This document shows, in pieces, positions 1 to 9,156 of a stretch of DNA of 64,000 nt. The position numbers and the translations under genes are program-made. Below the pieces are notes generated by a model that did no database searches, was not told the DNA's origin, and worked only from the letters and a program-made list of their open reading frames with translations. The stretch's first letter is position 1; each line of letters begins with the position of its first letter. This DNA comes from Sorghum bicolor (lineage: Eukaryota > Streptophyta > Magnoliopsida > Poales > Poaceae). The DNA is taken from assembly GCF_000003195.3 (NCBI RefSeq), contig NC_012878.2:37448751-37512750 (forward strand), in the 5' to 3' direction.

Positions 1-2027
1 TCAATTCTTCTGCCGACGGGATCACATGGTTAGGTGACAGTTTGATCTGACCTTCCTGAAGTAGAAAGTCAAATATCCTATCGGCCTTGGCGGTGTCAAA
101 GGCAAACTTCTCTGGTTCTTTCTGCCCAAAAGGACAAGACATCGGCTTCTTGTTTTTTACCCACTCTGCCAAACCGATTACTGGTTCCTCGTCGGAATCT
201 GAGCTTGTTGCTTCGTCAACAAATGACACTTTCTTATTCCATGCCCTCTTAGGCTCGAAAGGCTTGATGTCTTGATCAGATATCCTCTGCACCAAATGAC
301 TTAAACTCTCGAACTCTTGAGATGCATACTTATCCCTGATATGTGGCAACAAACCCTGGAAAGCCAAATCGGCTAGCTGCCGATCATCTAGAACCAGGCT
401 ATAGCATTTATTCTTGACCTCTCGTATCCTCTGCACAAATCCCTCAACCGACTCGTCATTACGTTGCCTCAACTTAACCAAGTCGGTGATCTTCTTCTCA
501 TGAACCCCTGAGAAGAAGTATCTGTGGAATTGTTTCTCTAGATCGGCCCAAGTAATTACTGAGTTGGGAGGTAACGATATGAACCAAGTAAAGGCCGATC
601 CAGACAGTGATGACGAAAATAGACGAACCCTCAATTCGTCCCTGTTACCAGCCTCTCCACATTGAATAATGAACCTGTTGACATGCTCCATGGTTGACGT
701 GTCGTCCTGCCCGGAAAACTTTGTAAAATCTGGTACCTTGTATCGATGTGGAAGCGGGATCAAATCATACGCTGGAGGATACGGTGTCCGATAAGAATAA
801 GTGTTGACTTTGGGTTTTATCCCAAATTGTTCCCTCATTACTTCAGCAATCTTATCGGCCCAATAAGCATCGGCATCTTGCCGATGAGGCGGCTGCGGAT
901 CCAGTACTTGGTGGCGAACCTCCACGTGCCTGTTTGGGACGTGACCTGTATGGAACATTGTATTGGCCACCTGTCCTCCAATCTGTGGACTACCAAACTG
1001 CTGTCCACCGATTGGCTGTCCTCCGAGTTGCTGTCCAAAATTTATTGGCTGGTTGGGAATTCCCTGACCTTGGAACCCGGGATAAATCTGCCCTTGCTGG
1101 AACCCCGTAGTCTGATAACCCTGCTGGGGCGACTGTGGAAAGGCTTGCTGTCCAAGCCATCCATTATTAGCGTTCATCGGCATAGGTGCTGCCCGATGAC
1201 TGGTAATTGGGTATCGTCGTTGAATTGACATACCCCGACTGGGCCATAGGCCTCTGTTGCATCAACATTGATTCTGCCGATGCGTTGGGCATCTGGAACA
1301 TTAGATCTTGAGGGTTTCCAGTGTGAGGCCTTGCGGTAGTAGTTGTGGTAAACCGAGGACTCTGGTTCACCGGCACATTGGACGGTGCCGATGTTATAGG
1401 AGTTTTGCCCCTCATGTCAGTTATTTGTGATGTTCCTGGAGTCAACTCCGGAGGCATACCATAACCCCACCAGTTGGGAGGAAGAGGTAACCCCGACATT
1501 GCCGATGCCAACATATCTGTTGTCAGTTTATGCTGCCCAACTGAAATTTGTGGGTTGGTTGCCATCGGCATAGATAGTGCACCAGTAGTCCCCAATGTAC
1601 TTGGAGGGACGGCAGACTGTGCACTTGCACTCGTCAAGGCAGCCGATGGAGCCGTGACCTCTGGTGCCGTGGGTTGATGATGGGAAGGGCCCACATAATC
1701 CGGCGGGATTTGTCCTTCCTTGAAAGTTCTTGCCACGGCGTTGAAAACCGTGTTAGACAGTACACCAGCTTGGTTGATCAGCGCTCGATTGATGGCATTG
1801 TCAACCATGTCTTGAAGCTTGCCAGGATTAGCGTCGAAGGTGACCTGCCGTGGTGCCGGCAGTGCATCTTTCTGGACCACTTCGCCGCTCCTGTTTATGC
1901 TGAAAGACTTCAGGCACTGCTGCTTGAACTCTTCCATGGCTTGGGCGATAGCTTGCTTCTGCTCATCCTTGAGGTTAGCTTCCGTCACGGGGATGACGTT
2001 GTCTTGATCGAGGTCAGAGATCGACAT
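1..2027 (-). pseudogene. gag: gag polyprotein, N-terminal part, frameshifted and cut by window edge
   Basis: Gag forms the virus-like particle of the element. The likely start is the ATG at 2027-2025 (protein begins MSISDLDQDN), 22 bases beyond the PBS; the longer open frame reaching 2123 runs into PBS and LTR and is not coding. The first part is rich in P, Q, S and T. Near 1190-1200 the reading frame shifts: the first frame ends at 1167, and the continuation in another frame starts with an MPMNANNGW stretch and runs open to base 1. That second part holds a Retrotrans_gag-type domain at about 620-300, with FTWFISLPPNS and a following QFHRYF segment. The single frameshift makes this copy defective. 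No zinc knuckle is reached before the edge. Confidence 0.8.
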
Positions 2028-2048
2028 GTTGATCTTGATCTTGAATCT

Positions 2049-2066
2049 GTCCCACCGGGCGTGCCA
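2049..2066 (-). promoter_or_regulatory. tRNA primer binding site
   Basis: The minus strand reads TGGCACGCCCGGTGGGAC five bases after the LTR end. This starts with the usual TGG and is a well-known PBS type in grass gypsy elements. It fixes the LTR boundary and the orientation. I did not assign the tRNA with certainty. Confidence 0.8.
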
Positions 2067-2071
2067 AAAGA

Positions 2072-2763
2072 TGTGTTGATGCAAAACTGATCTGCAAACA
2101 CAAAGGGCTAATACCCGATTCAAATGTTAAGGCGTGCCAGCCGATTTGACCTTATTATCGGCAAAGGTGATAACTCGAATACTTTAGTCCTGACAACAGC
2201 GATGCGCCCGGATGTCACGGCTAAGGGGTATTCACGCGGAACTTAAGGATACGCCGAGCTTGAGTCGACGAATTCCTAAGAACTCGTAACAAAAAGAAAA
2301 CGTATGACGAAGTCGTCGAAAAATAAATGCTAGAATATGAGTAAAAACGTGTGTTTGATTGATTGATAGATGTCCTGATTACAAGGTCTTAGGGCTTATA
2401 TTTATACCCTGCTCAAAGAGCTACGACCAGACACGGTTAGAATTCGAATTCCAATTTACACGGAACCCGTATACAAAACGATACGAATAACATAAGGAAA
2501 TAATCAAACCATCCTTCGTGACAAACCGAAACTCCTCCACATGACAACTGGCAGCTTCCGGACTCCCCCTTCGCGTCATCGGCAATCCCCTTGCCATAGT
2601 CATCGGCAGACTCCTTTTACTTGGACATCGGCACCATATTACTGTCTGAGGACTTAGTCACGTTCAACCTTTCCCTCATCGGCAACCATCCTTACCAGCA
2701 ATCCGCATCGTACTGCCACCCTGTCCTGCCATCCTGGACACGTGCCCAAAAATGGTGTCAACA
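2072..2763 (-). repeat. 5' LTR (692 bp) of the left-edge gypsy element
   Basis: On the minus strand the LTR starts TGTTGACACC at 2763 and ends CAACACA at 2072, with short inverted ends. The next plus-strand bases (2764-2768, AGAAC) would be the target duplication, but the other end of the element is outside the window. Confidence 0.8.
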
Positions 2764-3680
2764 AGAACGAACCAATGCAAGTTGTAGAAGACACTACAAA
2801 ATGGACCAGAGAGTGAAGAACGGACCAGTACAAAGAAATCTTGATAACCTTTTAATCACAAAAGCTATGAAGGCCCATGAGGACTAGTTGGAAAGCTTGT
2901 TGAGTCTATTTTCCAATTAATCTAGTGGCGACCAGTTTGGATACTCCATATTGCCTGCAGACCAGAATTAGTATAGACTCCTTAGAAGGTCAACACTCTG
3001 TCGTGACAGAATGTTGGTACAACTTGCCGTGCAAAACTATACCAATCTACAATGTTTCGTGGTGCATGGCATACATTGCTGGAAAGCACTTGGAGTCTAG
3101 TTTCACATCCAAGAAACGGTTCATCATTTGGACTTCCCAATAAAAGTTATGGTCAGTTTATTGGAAAGTGCTCTGGAGGCCAACAGTCACGCGAAGCCAG
3201 TTTGGGAATCCATTCCGAGGGGACCTTTCACATTGCCTTCCCTCAGAAACTCTATTTTTCATACCTATCTAGGAGGGTTGTTCCTAGTATAAATATCCCT
3301 ACCTCTAAGCTATCAGCAACCTTTGATCATTTTGATAAACTACATGATATTGCAGTCGCACTGCTGAGTGCCTTACTCAACCTTTGTTCTTCCTTGTTCT
3401 TCATGGACTTGTGAAGTGAATCCTCTAGGTTCCCCTACTTCGTGCTCTACGGCTTCCGTTCGTCTGCGTCGTATTGTGTGGATTAGTTCCGGATTGTTGT
3501 TCTGTGGTTGTTTGGAGAAGACTTCGTGGTTTCGGTGCCTCTCTCCCTGTCGCTTGGTCGCATCCAACCTTTGTCAGGTATGAAGCTAGTTACCCGCTAT
3601 TGGCAGCAAGTTATCCTTGTTCTTTCGATCTACTGTCGTGAAGATCAGGCCACCCTCGTACCAATTTCATATCGGTAGCC
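2764..3680 (+). repeat. LTR-like fragment of unassigned retrotransposon
   Basis: No credible gene is present. The stretch looks like a plus-strand LTR: recurrent TTGGAAAG-type phrases around 2889, 3080 and 3159, a TATA-like AGTATAAATATCCC near 3289, then a CT-rich leader to about 3650. The end near 3660-3680 resembles an LTR/PBS junction but is broken where homology to Athila copy 3 (near 58805) begins. Open frames here are short and overlap without domain content. The family is not identified. Confidence 0.45.
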
Positions 3681-4778
3681 TATCACCTTTATCCTCATAG
3701 GTTCTCAGGTCACTCATTATCTTTTATATATCTCACTGAGGCTGTTTTAATTTGCAATAATTCTCAAGCATACTTACCTTGCATTTATTGCCTGATCGAA
3801 ACAGGATCCGAGGAGAGGAATGTCATACTCTTAGATCAAAGACTTTGGAAATTAAAAACTTGTCAACTCTTACTGGTATATTGCTTATTAGAGGGACCAT
3901 GGGCTATCATTTTCTTCTTTCTTTTCTCTTCTTCTTTTTTCAGGTGGATACCGAGGTACCCCTAATTCTACTGCCAGACACTTGTCCATTTTTTTTCTGC
4001 GAGGTTGTCGAGCACTTGCTCCTTTTTATTTCCTTGAAATATCCATATTTTTGCATAGCTCATGCCTATAACACAATAATACTTCGGAAGAGTGAATCTT
4101 TCTGAATAAATATCTTGATCTTAGGTGTATGATAAATCTCTCAACAAGGGTCTAACTTATTTTGAACAAACTCAATACAGAGTAGATAGCTTTTATAATT
4201 ATCATAATTAATATTTTCAAGTTTAGCAGGCATATAAAAACTGAGGATGGTAGCTAGAATTTTTGAAGATTTTGAAATAAATTCTCCAAGCAACAACGAT
4301 ATCAAGAATAAGATACTCATACTCTACCATCTCACATTCCACAGTGACTTAAGTAACACAGGGTTTTTAAATGATTTTTAATAATTTCAAGTTTTTAGGA
4401 ACTATCATGGAGTGAGATTGATCATGATTAGAAACATTTTAATCTTGTTAATTTATCCTGCCGAAGACAATATTCTGCACAAACCAAGATATATGTGTAT
4501 GTGTAAAGTGTGTAGAGTATGTACCTGAATCGTGGAGTGGTGTAGTCGAAGTGCATTTGGCATGTCAAGGGATCTCCCCCATACTTGTTTTCTACTTTCT
4601 TGCATAAAAATAAAGTAGAGACACACAAGACATAATAATAATAATAATAATAATATTTATTAATCTTGAGGCATTTATTACAAATGACTAGTAATGAACT
4701 GAAGCTAATAATAGATCTCAACCGAATTTTAAAGATGAATAACTAAGATGCACTGCCTCAAGATCTAATCTAGATAAC
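3681..4778 (-). other. 3' UTR of Athila copy 1
   Basis: Non-coding; aligns with 58805-59940 of copy 3. It contains the paired hairpin module (3976-4021), a PPT-like CTCCCCCATACTT (4573-4586 on plus) and an AT-rich ATA repeat near 4633-4655. The short open frame at 4428-4721 crosses that repeat and is not a gene. Confidence 0.7.
3976..4021 (-). other. paired hairpin module in 3' UTR (Athila copy 1)
   Basis: On the minus strand, hairpin 1 is GAGC-AAGT-GCTC (4021-4010), preceded by AAATAAAAAG and followed by an AACCTCG segment. Hairpin 2 is GGAC-AAGT-GTCT (3987-3976), closed by a G-U wobble and followed by CAGTAGAATTAG. The same module occurs in A1, A2, B, C and Athila copy 3. Confidence 0.65.
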
Positions 4779-5229
4779 TTAGCGGCGCAGTAACTCCCTA
4801 ATCTTCTTATTGGCACTAGCAAGATCATGCTTAAGACCTAGTATAACGGTGTTCTGGTTAGAGAGGTGCCTATTGATGGAGTTAACCAAGGACTGGAGCT
4901 CTATGATGACCTTGTCTAGCCTACGAACGTCTTCATCTACATCTGCTATAGTCTTGTGGCGCTTAGGAGGTGTCTCAAGAGTGCTGAGAGCGTGCTCCGG
5001 GGCTGCTTTTGGAGGGATGAAACGGACTTTGGCTGCTCTATCCCCCTCGAAGTAAGGCCTCTCTTCCTCTATAGTGTAACGGATGCTGCTGATCTCGCCG
5101 CTCTGGTTGGTCTTGACTCCAACGACCCGCTCATTGGGCCTGGGGGGCAGGATCCTCGTGCCAGCTGGCACCTTGACGGTGGCCTCCTTCTTGGCTAATG
5201 GTCCCTTGAAAAGTAAGGGCTGCGGCAGT
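4779..5229 (-). pseudogene. accessory 3' ORF, C-terminal part (Athila copy 1)
   Basis: This is the C-terminal two thirds of the ORF downstream of pol, cut by A1 at 5229/5230; its N-terminal part is at 12646-12829. It is homologous to 59943-60545. Visible parts: a basic, proline-rich stretch (GTRILPPRPNERVVGVK), then VRFIPPKAAPEH, then a predicted coiled coil of about 55 residues rich in L, I and V at heptad spacing, ending RELLRR. No signal peptide or membrane segment is seen, so it does not look like an envelope protein although it holds the envelope position. Function is unknown. This copy keeps about eight C-terminal residues that copy 3 loses to a stop. Confidence 0.75.
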
Positions 5230-5499
5230 TGTTGACGGTCCTTAATGCTCACAATTAACCATCAATTAATCATGGAAAAGGATCCAAATGCAACCAACAC
5301 CTAGACTTAGGGTTTTATCTGACAGAATTCCACGAGTTTTGGTGTTTGTCTATTTCTGCAGGGGGTTATCAGGAAATACGGAAGAAAGGCCCACACCTCG
5401 GGTTTACATAGAGATATTAACATGCCGCACAATTATCTACCATCTAGAAGAGTCCAGAAGCCACGGGAGCGAACGAGAGACGTAACGGAGCCGGGCACT

Positions 5500-5659
5500 G
5501 GGCGCCCGCCCTACCTTACTGGGCGCCCGCCCTCCCCCCTGGACCAATCAGGGTGAAGTTCGGGGATCATACTCCACCGACCTAATACTTCAAGGAAAAC
5601 CACACGATCAATGTCGGTTTGATCCGACGGCCCAGATTCATCTGAAAAGACTATATAAG
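5500..5659 (+). promoter_or_regulatory. LTR promoter: GC dyad, CCAAT box, TATA box
   Basis: Two direct copies of GGGCGCCCGCCC 21 bp apart, then CCAAT, then CTATATAAG about 120 bp downstream. The same order occurs at 11637-11796 (A1 3' LTR), 32513-32671 and 39139-39297 (B), 45466-45625 (A3), 49427-49585 and 55352-55510 (A2), and on the minus strand at 58325-58168 (Athila copy 3). Conservation in all these LTRs argues for the pol II promoter of the family. Confidence 0.7.
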
Positions 5660-5745
5660 CATGGCCCCCTGGCCCCTGGAGATCATACCTCTTCTACAGA
5701 ATCAAAGCTAGGGTTTCAATTCTTCATCCAAGTAGAGAGGATCCC

Positions 5746-5840
5746 TCTAGTTATTCTAGTTCTACCCCTAGTTCATCTAGATCTAGTTCTAGTTCTAGTT
5801 CCTCTAGTTCTAGTTCTAGTTAGTTCTAGTTGTAATCTAG
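5746..5840 (+). repeat. CTAGTT hexamer array in LTR R/U5
   Basis: Imperfect repeats of TCTAGT/TTCTAG. The array differs in length between LTRs: it is shorter here than in the 3' LTR (about 11880-11985). It also occurs at about 45712-45815, 49670-49775 and 55595-55695. Slippage is the likely cause. Confidence 0.8.
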
Positions 5841-6500
5841 AAAATAGGGAGAGAGAAGAGGAGAGCGGAGGAGGACCGGATCTGTCGGATCTTCCTCAAC
5901 ATTGTAGTTTTGCAGCAACTGGTTCGTTCTTCATCGTTCTCCAGGTTCTTCAACTCATAACTCCTGAGTTCTCTAATTACTTTTATTTACATTCAAGTTA
6001 TTTATTGGATTCCCGCTTGCATCAAGTGCTCTAATCTTTGAAACATTAGAGTAGTAATTAATAGATTAGATGTGGTGTTTAGTCTTGCAATTAACTAGAA
6101 TTGCACCCAATCCTGCGGATTCTTGTGGTAGCCTTAGGGTAGTGACAGCCCTAACGGTCGACGTATTCCACCTTGTTCGGATCGGTGTTTGTAGGACCGT
6201 AGTCGGAGCTTCCTAGCCCCCTTCTCATCTCTTTCTGTGGTTAGTGTTCTGATGTCCCGAAATAGATAATCTTGAAGTAATTATTGATTATTAGATCAAC
6301 TAGAGAACTCTCAGGAAACTTCCTCTCTTCCCACCAAAAATATTTATATAGTTATCCTTGGGCGATCTTGATTCTTAATTAGTACACTCACGTTCCCTGT
6401 GGAAAATCGATACTCTGGAATACTCCCGGGTGAAGGCTACATCGGTATCCGTGCGCTTGCGGATTTTTCTGTTTGCGTTTAAAATACCCAACAAGCTTTC

Positions 6501-6517
6501 TGGCGCCGTTGCCGGGG
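6501..6517 (+). promoter_or_regulatory. tRNA-Asp-type primer binding site (A1)
   Basis: TGGCGCCGTTGCCGGGG, seven bases after the LTR end. This is the PBS known from Athila-type plant elements (tRNA-Asp), which links A1 to that lineage. Confidence 0.85.
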
Positions 6518-6527
6518 AACGGTAGCT

Positions 6528-6824
6528 GTGCTAGTTTTGAACCAAGTCATCCGTGTATCCTTTTTCTTTTCCTTATTTACCACACTCACCTTACCATTTT
6601 CACCATACCACATGGATTTCACTCTAAGCATTAATGAGCATAGAATTTATTTCATAGCCACTCCATTTACTCCATGCTCATATGCAATATCTTCCCAATC
6701 CATTGGTTTTTCCAACATCACCACATTCGAGATCTCCAACCCCCTCATCCTTTCTATTTATAAAAACTTTAAAAGGGCGGTTGTCGATGCATATGTCTAT
6801 AAGAAATATTGCAGATCTCGTTGA
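6528..6824 (+). CDS. small ORF of A elements, 98 codons, unknown
   Basis: Open frame just after the PBS, also found at 46491-46784 (A3, cut) and 50471-50767 (A2). The leader codes a hydrophobic stretch (about residues 10-27, VSFFFSLFTTLTLPF); a second ATG at 6612 starts a more conserved part beginning MDFTLSINEH and ending KYCRSR. No domain is recognised. Differences between copies are mostly amino-acid changing, so selection on the protein is doubtful. It may be a captured fragment or untranslated leader that happens to be open. Confidence 0.35.
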   Translation: MLVLNQVIRVSFFFSLFTTLTLPFSPYHMDFTLSINEHRIYFIATPFTPCSYAISSQSIGFSNITTFEISNPLILSIYKNFKRAVVDAYVYKKYCRSR

Positions 6825-7990
6825 GTTGATCTTGATATAGGTCAGTGTTGGAGGGGAAACCACTTCACCGACATAAATTGATGGTTTCCCAAGGACAAGC
6901 TTAGTGTCCTAAAACAAGCACTGATCAGATTGTAACATGAGCTTTTAATTATTTGCAACATTACCTTGTGTGTTGAGCATATAAGTATAATTGTAAAAAA
7001 TACCTTCGGGTATTCTTGTCACTAACCTTTCTAGGATTGGAGCAAGAAGATCGGATGAATGACAAGCACAAGGTATGTACAACCAATCATCATACAACAT
7101 TGAATTAAATTCATACAAACTTGAATTTTGCAAAATTCAAGCTTGGGGGAGTACTTTACATAAAAACATCCTTTGCCATGTTGCTATGTTGGTTGTCCCA
7201 ACCTTTGAGACATGCTCAATTTGTTAAATACTAATCACACTACTTCATCTCCACTCGAGTAGATCTCTATAAATGCTCTCGTGCTACCTTTATTTGCTTT
7301 AGTATATGTCTAGGTTTGGAGTAGTTTCATTTATCTCTTAATTAAGCATGGTGCTTAGTTTAGGGCTGATGATCTTACTTCTAAGGGAGTTTAAATTAAG
7401 CATGATGCTTAGGTTAAAATGTCCTCCTAAATCAAATTAGACATGGTGTCTAGGTTGATCTTTGAGCCGATAGTATGCTATAGTAGATATTGGATATTTT
7501 GTTGGACTAACCCCTGCAGGAAAACTTTCAATACCGACCTGGGAAGTCCTGAGACAAACTCACATTGGAGACAAAGAGAGAGACACATGAAGTTTAATAA
7601 TTTACAGAATGAAGGCATAGCTCACAAGAGATGATCCATGGAGGGTGCCACAAACATGATGCACAACCGCTAAGAAAGGAAAGCTTCCACAAGGAGATAC
7701 CGTACCATCACTCTTCAAGTAAGGTAACATCTTAAGGTACTTGACTATCACTTTTATAAGCTTCTCCTTGGTTCTAGCGTTCACATGAATAAAAGAGACA
7801 AACATGTATGATTTACAACTCTAGATCAACCAACCCAATCGATTCAATATGTTTAGTCCTTCCACCTTTGTGATCCCACACTCCTAATCATATGAGCTAA
7901 AGTGTTGACCACTCAATCTTTGAAAGATATATTTTATATAAAAAAACAAAACATAAATATAGATAGATTATCTTTCTATTAGGTTGAGAC
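6825..7990 (+). other. non-coding interior of A1
   Basis: No gene seen. It holds a PPT-like AAGCTTGGGGGAG at 7139-7151, repeats of a TTAAGCATGGTGCTTAG phrase near 7340-7420, and a splice-acceptor-like CCCCTGCAG at about 7511-7519. Most of it is shared with A2 (50768-51650); in element B this position is occupied by leader and gag, so gag has been replaced or deleted here. Confidence 0.6.
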
Positions 7991-7996
7991 GACATT

Positions 7997-9156
7997 ATGC
8001 CGGTCAAGAGAGACGATCCAGGATGCCCCGCCATCCCGATCTCCATCGGCATGGTGAACTTCCCAGAAGCACTCTGCGACTTTGGCTCCAGCGTCAACAT
8101 TATGCCCAGGGTACTCTATGAAAAATTCTTTACACATCCTTTATTAGAAACAGCCATGTGTTTGCAGCTTGCAGATCGTACGCAAAGTTTCCCAAAGGGA
8201 ATATTGAAGAACCTCTGCGTCCGAGTTGGTACCTTGTACGCCCTAGCAGACTTCGTGGTTATAGAGACTGGTACTGATGAGAGGGCACCCATCCTAGGGA
8301 GGCCATTCCTGAACACCTCAGGAGCTGTCATCTACGCTAGTGCTGCCAAGATCAATTTCTACATCAAGGGGAGGAAGGAGACGTTTTCCTTCAAGAACAA
8401 GACTGCACAAATCCTAGAGCAATCCCGACATGAACCAAGGAAGAGGACCAACAGGAGGAACAGGACCAAGCAAATGTGGACCGAGTCAGCTAAGATGGTC
8501 ACTACAGTTCAAGGAGGTCAAGATCGTCGATTCAAGTCACCTTTCTTGATCAAGAAGGACGACCCTGGTGTTCCAAGCATCGACTGCACAATCAACGGAT
8601 ATTCTTTTCAGAAGACACTCTACGACACCGGATCTGACGTCAACATAATTGTTGCAGTCACATATCAGCTCCTGTTCGGAACCATGCCCCTAAAACCGAC
8701 ATACATTCAGCTCCAGATGCAATCAGACATTCTGAAAGATTGAAGGTTATTGACTTGGGAGAAGACGAGTACGATCCACCCATCATCCTTGGAAGACCGT
8801 TCTTTAGCACCATTAAAGCAATCATATACGTTGGAACCAGAGAAGTCCACATGCACTTCCTCTCAGAGAAGGTACGCCACTGTTTTACTGACCCTAACTA
8901 TATAGTTGAAGACTCTAAGCAGGTCAGGACAAGAACAAGACGACGCAACAGCAACCAGAGGAGGCAAATCATCAAGGACGGATGGGCAGACTATGAAGGA
9001 GAAGTCGTAAGGTCTGAAGACATACAGCTTGAATAGAACTGTCCTGAGGAGACCGTAGCACCGAGTCAGGTGTGGAGAAAGAAGATAGTTATACATGAAG
9101 AGCAGGCTCCACCGGAACCACCGACTACGCCATCCAGCGAATCCCAGAACGACTGA
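7997..9156 (+). pseudogene. tandem aspartic protease region, frameshifted (A1)
   Basis: Homologue of the protease part of element B. Protease 1 has CDFGSSVN (Asp codon 8078-8080) and ILGRPFLNTSG (about 8291). Protease 2 has YDTGSDVN (Asp codon 8624-8626) and IILGRPFFST (about 8784). Between them is a basic linker (RKRTNRRNRTK). About 70 bp present in B are missing after the codons for LQM near 8720, which shifts the frame: the first frame stops at 8741-8743 and the rest continues in another frame from 8740, with a TAG at 9034 and the final stop at 9154-9156. A2 shares this deletion. No gag precedes it, so the product is not functional as drawn. Confidence 0.8.

Larger units (their letters stand above)
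1..2763 (-). mobile_element. Ty3/gypsy LTR retrotransposon, 5' part only
   Basis: This is the 5' end of a minus-strand gypsy element that runs off the left window edge. Read on the minus strand it has an LTR beginning TGTTGACACC and ending CAACACA, a 5-base spacer, a PBS and then gag. Protease, RT and integrase would lie beyond base 1. The lineage is not resolved; the PBS type and gag suit a Tat-like or other non-chromovirus grass family, but that is inference. It sits next to the LTR-like fragment at 2764-3680, which may be its target. Confidence 0.85.
5230..6493 (+). repeat. 5' LTR of A1 (1264 bp)
   Basis: Starts TGTTGACGGTCC and ends AATACCCAACA. U3 carries two GGGCGCCCGCCC motifs (5500-5511, 5521-5532), a CCAAT box (5544-5548) and a TATA box CTATATAAG (5651-5659), followed by GGCCCCCTGGCCCCTGG, which is conserved in the related LTRs. 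A CTAGTT-rich hexamer array lies at about 5746-5840. Confidence 0.9.

Noticed and set aside
1474..2090. Plus-strand open frames
   Set aside because: They are reverse-strand shadows of the gag frame at 1-2027.
3052..3583. Possible host exon
   Set aside because: Overlapping short frames in LTR-like sequence with a TATA-like box; no splice structure or protein motif.
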